Shown here piece by piece: positions 54,801 to 64,000 of a stretch of DNA of 64,000 nt; position 1 is the first letter of the stretch, and the number at the start of each line of letters is the position of its first letter. Under the pieces are notes generated by a model that ran no database searches, was not told the origin of the DNA, and saw only the letters and a program-made list of their open reading frames with translations. The position numbers and the translations under genes are program-made. The stretch lies in contig JAGUCH010000003.1 of assembly GCA_019096065.1 (NCBI GenBank), positions 9,052,001 to 9,116,000 of the forward strand. Direction: 5' to 3'. This DNA comes from Paracyclopina nana (Eukaryota > Arthropoda > Copepoda > Cyclopoida > Cyclopettidae).

Positions 54801-57800
54801 TGTTGGCCAATCAAAAAGCAGGAATCAAGAAAATAGGTTTCTAGCCTTAGATTCTCAGCATTTCAGTGGAAAATTCCACTTTTGTTGGCCAATCACAAAG
54901 GAGGAATCAAGAAAATAGGTTTCTAGCCTTTGATTCTCAGCATTTCAGTGGAAAATTCCACTTTTGTTGGTCAATCACAAAGCAGGAATCAAGAAAATAG
55001 GTTTCTAGCCTCAGATTCTCAGCATTTCTCTGGAAAATTCCACTTTGGTTGGCCAATCACAAAGGAAGAATCAATAAAGTAGGTTTCTAGCCTTAGATTC
55101 TCAGCATTTCTCTGGAAAATTCCACTTTTGTTGGCCAATCACAAAGCAGGAATCAAGAAAATAGGTTTCTAGCCTCAGATTCTCAGCATTTCAGTGGAAA
55201 ATTCCACTTTTGTTGGCCAATCACAAAGGAGGAATCAAGAAAATAGGTTTCTAGCCTCAGATTCTCAGCATTTCTCTGGAAAATTCCACTTTTGTTGGCC
55301 AATCACAAAGCAGGAATCAAGAAAATAGGTTTCTAGCCTCAGATTCTCAGCATTTCAGTGGAAAATTCCACTTTTGTTGGCCAATCACAAAGCAGGAATC
55401 AAGAAAATAGGTTTCTAGCCTTAGATTCTCAGCATTTCTCTGGAAAATTCCACTTTTGTTGGCCAATCACAAAGCAGGAATTAGAAAAATAGGTTTCTAG
55501 CCTTAGATTCTCAGCATTTCAGTGGAAAATTCCACTTTTATTGGCCAATCACAAAGCAGGAATCAAGAAAATAGGTTTCTAGCCTTAGATTTTCAGCATT
55601 TCACTGGAAAATTCCACTTTTGTTGGCCAATCACAAAGCAGGAATAAGGAAAAAAGGCTTCTAGCCTCAGATTCTCAGCATTTCACTGGAAAATTCCACT
55701 TTTGTTGGCCAATCACAAAGCAGGAATCAAGAAAATAGGTTTCTAGCCTCAGATTCTCAGCATTTCTCTGGAAAATTCCACTTTTGTTGGCCAATCACAA
55801 AGCAGGAATCAAGAAAATAGGTTTCTAGCCTCAGATTCTCAGCATTTCTCTGGAAAATTCCACTTTTGTTGGCCAATCACAAAGCAGGAATCAAGAAAAT
55901 AGGTTTCTAGCCTTAGATTCTCAGCATTTCAGTGGAAAATTCCACTTTTGTTGGCCAATCACAAAGCAGGAATCAAGAAAATAGGTTTCTAGCCTCAGAT
56001 TCTCAGCATTTCAGTGGAAAATTCCACTTTTGTTGGCCAATCACAAAGCAGGAATCAAGAAAATAGGTTTCTAGCCTCAGATTCTCAGCATTTCTCTGGA
56101 AAATTCCACTTTTGTTGGCCAATCACAAAGCAGGAATCAAGAAAATAGGTTTCTAGCCTCAGATTCTCAGCATTTCAGTGGAAAATTCCACTTTTGTTGG
56201 CCAATCACAAAGCAGGAATCAAGAAAATAGGTTTCTAGCCTCAGATTCTCAGCATTTCTCTGGAAAATTCCACTTTTGTTGGCCAATCACAAAGGAGGAA
56301 TCAAGAAAATAGGTTTCTAGCCTCAGATTCTCAGCATTTCTCTGGAAAATTCCACTTTTGTTGGCCAATCACAAAGCAGGAATCAAGAAAATAGGTTTCT
56401 AGCCTCAGATTCTCAGCATTTCAGTGGAAAATTCCACTTTTGTTGGCCAATCACAAAGCAGGAATCAAGAAAACAGGGTTTCAGCCTCAGATTCTCAGCA
56501 TTTCAGTGGAAAATTCCACTTTTGTTGGCCAATCACAAAGCAGGAATCAAGAAAATAGGTTTCTAGCCTCAGATTCTCAGCATTTCTCTGGAAAATTCCA
56601 CTTTTGTTGGCCAATCACAAAGCAGGAATCAAGAAAATAGGTTTCTAGCCTTAGATTCTCAGCATTTCAGTGGAAAATTCCACTTTTGTTGGCCAATCAC
56701 AAAGCAGGAATCAAGAAAATAGGTTTCTAGCCTCAGATTCTCAGCATTTCAGTGGAAAATTCCACTTTTGTTGGCCAATCACAAAGCAGGAATCAAGAAA
56801 ATAGGTTTCTAGCCTCAGATTCTCAGCATTTCAGTGGAAAATTCCACTTTTGTTGGCCAATCACAAAGCAGGAATCAAGAAAATAGGTTTCTAGCCTCAG
56901 ATTCTCAGCATTTCAGTGGAAAATTCCACTTTTGTTGGCCAATCACAAAGGAGGAATCAAGAAAATAGGTTTCTAGCCTTAGATTCTCAGCATTTCTCTG
57001 GAAAATTCCACTTTTGTTGGCCAATCACAAAGCAGGAATCAAGAAAATAGGTTTCTAGCCTTAGATTCTCAGCATTTCAGTGGAAAATTCCACTTTTGTT
57101 GGCCAATCACAAAGCAGGAATCAAGAAAATAGGTTTCTAGCCTCAGATTCTCAGCATTTCTCTGGAAAATTCCTCTTTGGTTGGCCAATCACAAAGGAAG
57201 AATCAAGAAAGTAGGTTTCTAGCCTTAGATTCTCAGCATTTCTCTGGAAAATTCCACTTTGGTTGGCCAATCACAAAGCAGGAATAAGAAAAATAGGTTT
57301 CTAGCCTTAGATTCTCAGCATTTCTCTGGAAAATTCCACTTTTGTTGGCCAATCACAAAGCAGGAATTAGAAAAATAGGTTTCTAGCCTTAGATTCTCAG
57401 CATTTCAGTGGAAAATTCCACTTTTTTTGGCCAATCACAAAGCAGGAATCAAGAAAATAGGTTTCTAGCCTCAGATTCTCAGCATTTCACTGGAAAATTC
57501 CACTTTTGTTGGCCAATCACAAAGCAGGAATCAAGAAAATAGGTTTCTAGCCTTAGATTCTCAGCATTTTATTGGAAAATTCCACTTTTGTTGGCCAATC
57601 ACAAAGCAGGAATCAAGAAAATAGGTTTCTAGCCTCAGATTCTCAGCATTTCTCTGGAAAATTCCGGCCAATCACAAAGCAGGAATCAAGAAAATAGGTT
57701 TCTAGCCTCAGATTCTCAGCATTTCAGTGGAAAATTCCACTTTTGTTGGCCAATCACAAAGCAGGAATTAGAAAAATAGGTTTCTAGCCTTAGATTCTCA

Positions 57801-60800
57801 GCATTTCAGTGGAAAATTCCACTTTTGTTGGCCAATCACAAAGCAGGAATCAAGAAAATAGGTTTCTAGCCTTAGATTTTCAGCATTTCAGTGGAAAATT
57901 CCACTTTTGTTGGCCAATCACAAAGCAGGAATCAAGAAAATAGGTTTCTAGCCTCAGATTCTCAGCATTTCAGTGGAAAATTCCACTTTTGTTGGCCAAT
58001 CACAAAGCAGGAATCAAGAAAATAGGTTTCTAGCCTTTGATTCTCAGCATTTCAGTGGAAAATTCCACTTTTGTTGGCCAATCACAAAGCAGGAATCAAT
58101 AAAATAGGTTTCTAGCCTCAGATTCTCAGCATTTCTCTGGAAAATTCCACTTTTGTTGGCCAATCACAAAGCAGGAATCAATAAAATAGGTTTCTAGCCT
58201 CAGATTCTCAGCATTTCTCTGGAAAATTCCACTTTTGTTGGCCAATCACAAAGGAGGAATCAAGAAAATAGGTTTCTAGCCTTAGATTCTCAGCATTTCT
58301 CTGGAAAATTCCACTTTTGTTGGCCAATCACAAAGCAGGAATCAAGAAAATAGGTTTCTAGCCTTAGATTCTCAGCATTTCAGTGGAAAATTCCACTTTT
58401 GTTGGCCAATCACAAAGCAGGAATCAAGAAAATAGGTTTCTAGCCTCAGATTCTCAGCATTTCTCTGGAAAATTCCACTTTTGTTGGCCAATCACAAGGC
58501 AGGAATAAAGAAAACAGGGTTTCAGCCTCAGATTCTCAGCATTTCAGTGGAAAATTCCACTTTTGTTGGCCAATCACAAAGCAGGAATCAAGAAAATAGG
58601 TTTCCAGCCTCAGATTCTCAGCATTTCTCTGGAAAATTCCACTTTTGTTGGCCAATCACAAAGCAGGAATCAAGAAAATAGGTTTCTAGCCTTAGATTCT
58701 CAGCATTTCAGTGGAAAATTCCACTTTTGTTGGCCAATCACAAAGCAGGAATCAAGAAAATAGGTTTCTAGCCTCAGATTCTCAGCATTTCTCTGGAAAA
58801 TTCCACTTTTGTTGGCCAATCACAAAGGAGGAATCAAGAAAATAGGTTTCTAGCCTTAGATTCTCAGCATTTTAGTGGAAAATTCCACTTTTGTTGGCCA
58901 ATCACAAAGCAGGAATCAAGAAAATAGGTTTCTAGCCTCAGATTCTCAGCATTTCTCTGGAAAATTCCACTTTTGTTGGCCAATCACAAAGGAGGAATCA
59001 AGAAAATAGGTTTCTAGCCTCAGATTCTCAGCATTTCTCTGGAAAATTCCACTTTTGTTGGCCAATCACAAGGCAGGAATAAAGAAAACAGGGTTTCAGC
59101 CTCAGATTCTCAGCATTTCAGTGGAAAATTCCACTTTTGTTGGCCAATCACAAAGCAGGAATCAAGAAAATAGGTTTCTAGCCTCAGATTCTCAGCATTT
59201 CTCTGGACTTTTGTTGGCCAATCACAAAGCAGGAATCAAGAAAATAGGCTTCTAGCCTCAGATTCTCAGCATTTCTCTGGAAAATTCCACTTTTGTTGGC
59301 CAATCACAAGGCAGGAATAAAGAAAACAGGGTTTCAGCCTCAGATTCTCAGCATTTCAGTGGAAAATTCCACTTTTGTTGGCCAATCACAAAGCAGGAAT
59401 CAAGAAAATAGGTTTCTAGCCTTTGATTCTCAGCATTTCAGTGGAAAATTCCACTTTTGTTGGCCAATCACAAAGCAGGAATCAAGAAAATAGGTTTCTA
59501 GCCTTTGATTCTCAGCATTTCAGTGGAAAATTCCACTTTTGTTGGCCAATCACAAAGCAGGAATCAAGAAAATAAGTTTCTAGCCTTAGATTCTCAGCAT
59601 TTCAGTGGAAAATTCCACTTTTGTTGGCCAATCACAAAGCAGGAATCAAGAAAATAGGTTTCTAGCCTCAGATTCTCAGCATTTCTCTGGAAAATTCCAC
59701 TTTTGTTGGCCAATCACAAGGCAGTAATAGAGAAAACAGGGTTTCAGCCTCAGATTCTCAGCATTTCTCTGGAAAATTCCACTTTTGTTGGCCAATCACA
59801 AAGGAGGAATCAAGAAAATAGGTTTCTAGCCTCAGATTCTCAGCATTTCAGTGGAAAATTCCACTTTTGTTGGCCAATCACAAAGCAGGAATCAAGAAAA
59901 TAAGTTTCTAGCCTTAGATTCTCAGCATTTCAGTGGAAAATTCCACTTTTGTTGGCCAATCAAGCAGGAATCAAGAAAATAGGTTTCTAGCCTCAGATTC
60001 TCAGCATTTCTCTGGAAAATTCCACTTTTGTTGGCCAATCACAAAGCAGGAATCAAGAAAATAGGTTTCTAGCCTTAGATTCTCAGCATTTCAGTGGAAA
60101 ATTCCACTTTTGTTGGCCAATCACAAAGCAGGAATCAAGAAAATAGGTTTCTAGCCTTAGATTCTCAGCATTTCTCTGGAAAATTCCACTTTTGTTGGCC
60201 AATCACAAGGCAGGAATAAAGAAAACAAGGTTTCAGCCTCAGATTCTCAGCATTTCTCTGGAAAATTCCACTTTTGTTGGCCAATCACAAAGGAGGAATC
60301 AAGAAAATAGGTTTCTAGCCTTAGATTCTCAGCATTTCTCTGGAAAATTCCACTTTTGTTGGCCAATCACAAAGCAGGAATCAAGAAAATAGGTTTCTAG
60401 CCTTAGATTCTCAGCATTTCTCTGGAAAATTCCACTTTTGTTGGCCAATCACAAGGCAGGAATAAAGAAAACAAGGTTTCAGCCTCAGATTCTCAGCATT
60501 TCTCTGGAAAATTCCACTTTTGTTGGCCAATCACAAAGGAGGAATCAAGAAAATAGGTTTCTAGCCTTAGATTCTCAGCATTTCTCTGGAAAATTCCACT
60601 TTTGTTGGCCAATCACAAAGGAGGAATCAAGAAAATAGGTTTCTAGCCTTAGATTCTCAGCATTTCAGTGGAAAATTCCACTTTTGTTGGCCAATCACAA
60701 AGCAGGAATCAAGAAAATAGGTTTCTAGCCTCAGATTCTCAGCATTTCAGTGGAAAATTCCACTTTTGTTGGCCAATCACAAGGCAGGAATAAAGAAAAC

Positions 60801-63800
60801 AGGGTTTCAGCCTCAGATTCTCAGCATTTCAGTGGAAAATTCCACTTTTGTTGGCCAATCACAAAGCAGGAATCAAGAAAATAGGTTTCTAGCCTCAGAT
60901 TCTCAGCATTTCTCTGGAAAATTCCACTTTTGTTGGCCAATCACAAAGGAGGAATCAAGAAAATAGGTTTCTAGCCTTAGATTCTCAGCATTTCAGTGGA
61001 AAATTCCACTTTTGTTGGCCAATCACAAAGCAGGAATCAAGAAAATAGGTTTCTAGCCTCAGATTCTCAGCATTTCTCTGGAAAATTCCACTTTTGTTGG
61101 CCAATCACAAAGGAGGAATCAAGAAAATAGGTTTCTAGCCTTAGATTCTCAGCATTTCAGTGGAAAATTCCACTTTTGTTGGCCAATCACAAAGGAGGAA
61201 TCAAGAAAATAGGTTTCTAGCCTCAGATTCTCAGCATTTCTCTGGAAAATTCCACTTTTGTTGGCCAATCACAAAGCAGGAATCAAGAAAATAGGTTTCT
61301 AGCCTTAGATTCTCAGCATTTCAGTGGAAAATTCCACTTTTGTTGGCCAATCACAAAGCAGGAATCAAGAAAATAGGTTTCTAGCCTCAGATTCTCAGCA
61401 TTTCAGTGGAAAATTCCACTTTTGTTGGCCAATCACAAAGCAGGAATCAAGAAAACAGGGTTTCAGCCTCAGATTCTCAGCATTTCTCTGGAAAATTCCA
61501 CTTTTGTTGGCCAATCACAAAGCAGGAATCAAGAAAATAGGTTTCTAGCCTTAGATTCTCAGCATTTCAGTGGAAAATTCCACTTTTGTTGGCCAATCAC
61601 AAAGCAGGAATCAAGAAAATAGGGTTTCAGCCTCAGATTCTCAGCATTTCTCTGGAAAATTCCACTTTTGTTGGCCAATCACAAAGCAGGAATCAAGAAA
61701 ATAGGTTTCTAGCCTTAGATTTTCAGCATTTCAGTGGAAAATTCCACTTTTGTTGGCCAATCACAAAGGAGGAATCAAGAAAATAGGTTTCTAGCCTCAG
61801 ATTCTCAGCATTTCTCTGGAAAATTCCACTTTTGTTGGCCAATCACAAGGCAGGAATAAAGAAAACAGGGTTTCAGCCTCAGATTCTCAGCATTTCAGTG
61901 GAAAATTCCACTTTTGTTGGCCAATCACAAAGCAGGAATCAAGAAAATAGGTTTCTAGCCTCAGATTCTCAGCATTTCTCTGGACTTTTGTTGGCCAATC
62001 ACAAAGGAGGAATCAAGAAAATAGGTTTGTAGCCTCAAATTCTCAGCATTTCATTGGGAAATTCCACTTTTGTTGGCCAATCACAAGGCAGGAATAAAGA
62101 AAAAAGGGTTTCAGCCTACGATTCTCAGCATTTCAGTGGAAAATTCCACTTTTGTTGGCCAATCACAAAGCAGGAATCAAGAAAATAGGTTTCTAGCCTC
62201 AGATTCTCAGCATTTCAGTGGAAAATTCCACTTTTGTTGGCCAATCACAAAGCAGGAATTAGAAAAATAGGTTTCTAGCCTTAGATTCTCAGCATTTCAG
62301 TGGAAAATTCCACTTTTGTTGGCCAATCACAAAGCAGGAATCAAGAAAATAGGTTTCTAGCCTTAGATTTTCAGCATTTCATTGGAAAATTCCACTTTTG
62401 TTGGCCAATCACAAAGCAGGAATAAGGAAAATAGGCTTCTAGCCTCAGATTCTCAGCATTTCAGTGGAAAATTCCATTTTTGTTGGCCAATCACAAAGCA
62501 GGAATCAAGAAAATAGGTTTCTAGCCTCAGATTCTCAGCATTTCTCTGGAAAATTCCACTTTTGTTGGCCAATCAAAAAGGAGGAATCAAGAAAATAGGT
62601 TTCTAGCCTTAGATTTTCAGCATTTCAGTGGAAAATTCCACTTTTGTTGGCCAATCACAAAGCAGGAATAAGGAAAATAGGCTTCTAGCCTCAGATTCTC
62701 AGCATTTCAGTGGAAAATTCCACTTTTGTTGGCCAATCAAGCAGGAATCAAGAAAATATGTTTCTAGCCTCAGATTCTCAGCATTTCAGTGGAAAATTCC
62801 ACTTTTGTTGGCCAATCTTAAAGCAGGAATCAAGAAAATAGGTTTCTAGCCTTAGATTCTCAGCATTTCAGTGGAAAATTCCACTTTTGTTGGCCAATCA
62901 CAAAGCAGGAATAAGGAAAATAGGCTTCTAGCCTCAGATTCTCAGCATTTCATTGGAAAATTCCACTTTTGTTGGCCAATCACAAGGCAGGAATAAAGAA
63001 AACAGGGTTTCTAGCCTCAGATTCTTAGCATTTCTTTGGAAAATTCCACTTTTGTTGGCCAATCACAAAGCAGGAATCAAGAAATTAGGTTTCTAGCCTC
63101 AGATTCTCAGCATTTCTCTGGAAAATTCCACTTTTGTTGGCCAATCACAAAGCAGGAATCAAGAAAATAGGTTTCTAGCCTCAGATTCTCAGCATTTCTC
63201 TGGAAAATTCCACTTTTGTTGGCCAATCACAAAGGAGGAATCAAGAAAATAGGTTTCTAGCCTTTGATTCTCAGCATTTCAGTGGAAAATTCCACTTTTG
63301 TTGGCCAATCACAAAGCAGGAATCAAGAAAATAGGTTTCTAGCCTTAGATTCTCAGCATTTCTCTGGAAAATTCCACTTTTGTTGGCCAATCACAAAGCA
63401 GGAATCAAGAAAATAGGTTTCTAGCCTCAGATTCTCAGCATTTCAGTGGAAAATTCCACTTTTGTTGGCCAATCACAAAGGAGGAATCAAGAAAATAGGT
63501 TTCTAGCCTTAGATTCTCAGCATTTCTCTGGAAAATTCCACTTTTGTTGGCCAATCACAAAGCAGGAATCAAGAAAATAGGTTTCTAGCCTCAGATTCTC
63601 AGCATTTCAGTGGAAAATTCCACTTTTGTTGGCCAATCACAAAGCAGGAATCAAGAAAATAGGTTTCTAGCCTCAGATTCTCAGCATTTCTCTGGAAAAT
63701 TCCACTTTTGTTGGCCAATCACAAGGCAGGAATAAAGAAAACAAGGTTTCAGCCTCAGATTCTCAGCATTTCTCTGGAAAATTCCACTTTTGTTGGCCAA

Positions 63801-64000
63801 TCACAAAGGAGGAATCAAGAAAATAGGTTTCTAGCCTTAGATTCTCAGCATTTCTCTGGAAAATTCCACTTTTGTTGGCCAATCACAAAGGAGGAATCAA
63901 GAAAATAGGTTTCTAGCCTTAGATTCTCAGCATTTCAGTGGAAAATTCCACTTTTGTTGGCCAATCACAAAGCAGGAATCAAGAAAATAGGTTTCTAGCC
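51879..64000. repeat. 82-bp satellite array, right block (continues past the window)
   Basis: The same monomer and phase as the left block, resuming exactly where the composite insertion interrupted it. It includes recognisable variant monomers, such as a short unit lacking about 14 bp (AAAATTCCGGCCAATCAC at 57659) and units lacking about 9 bp (TCTCTGGACTTTTGTTGG). No gene is present. Together the two blocks hold roughly 290 monomers. Confidence 0.97.
54970..64000. repeat. Second copy of a tandem duplication of about 14.3 kb within the satellite
   Basis: Private variants of 41735-49692 recur here in order. Near the left end the offset is 13,245 bp (AAGAATCAATAAAGTAGG at 41821 and 55066; AAAAAAGGCTTCTAGCC at 42405 and 55650). 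From about 42860 onward it is 14,311 bp (CCTCTTTGGTTGG at 42861 and 57172; TTCCGGCCAATCAC at 43351 and 57662), falling to 14,308 bp after a 3-bp change near 59960. The step of 1,066 bp equals 13 monomers. The duplication runs to the window end. Confidence 0.85.

Noticed and set aside
44170..63908. Dozens of nearly identical 66-74 aa open frames beginning LANHKAGIKK
   Set aside because: They arise wherever a satellite monomer loses its TAG (GGTTTCAGCC instead of GGTTTCTAGCC). They start at TTG, not ATG, span two and a half 82-bp monomers and rotate frame; no coding function is supported.
38423..64000. Regular repeats as a possible CRISPR array
   Set aside because: Monomers are contiguous with no unique spacers, the setting is eukaryotic, and the repeat is a tandem satellite.

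Overview
This is eukaryotic nuclear DNA from a protostome invertebrate, most likely a small arthropod or similar animal; I cannot place it more finely. The evidence is many short (about 45-75 bp) GT-AG introns, AATAAA poly(A) signals, metazoan orthologues (BRD8, KCTD3/SHKBP1, AMPK beta, fizzy-related, POGZ-like, EPS8, SLC26), and an innexin sequence, a gap-junction family of protostomes and cnidarians.

Region 1 (1-20.3 kb) is dense and gene-rich, with genes on alternating strands. In order: BRD8 (-), two tandem OXA1L paralogues (+,+), KCTD3/SHKBP1 (-), AMPK beta (+), fizzy-related/Cdh1 (-), a POGZ-type zinc-finger gene (-) and valyl-tRNA synthetase (+). Several pairs share short divergent promoters. 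One convergent pair has only 35 bp between stop codons. These are housekeeping functions (chromatin acetylation, mitochondrial membrane insertion, energy sensing, APC/C, translation) with no operon logic.

Region 2 (20.3-29.6 kb) is looser. It holds an SLC26 sulfate-transporter-like gene, whose large intron contains a 796-bp hAT-type MITE, and an EPS8-like gene that stops straight after its SH3 domain. The spacers hold a Tc1/mariner-type MITE, a degenerate tRNA-like sequence, a minisatellite with a 369-bp palindrome, and a Harbinger-type MITE.

Region 3 (29.6-38.4 kb) is a nest of DNA transposons. A 6.86-kb Mutator-like element (MULE) has roughly 190-bp terminal inverted repeats (TIRs) and a 10-bp target duplication. 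It sits at the extreme end of a 1.92-kb inverted-repeat element that has its own 8-bp target duplication. The MULE encodes an OTU-protease/MULE-transposase fusion, an unrecognised second protein, and, between its TIRs, the three-exon C-terminal part of an innexin with an open frame. This cargo is the most novel signal in the window.

Region 4 (38.4-64 kb, continuing past the end) is an 82-bp satellite array of about 290 monomers with nested higher-order repeats and a recent tandem duplication of about 14.3 kb. It is interrupted once, at 50252-51878, by a composite insertion (foldback element, TIR element, a hAT MITE with a perfect 8-bp target duplication, and a GC-rich 19-bp minisatellite). 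A related uninterrupted repeat copy elsewhere in the array serves as the empty site.

Exon limits were placed by eye from reading frame, splice consensus and remembered family alignments; none was checked against transcripts or databases.
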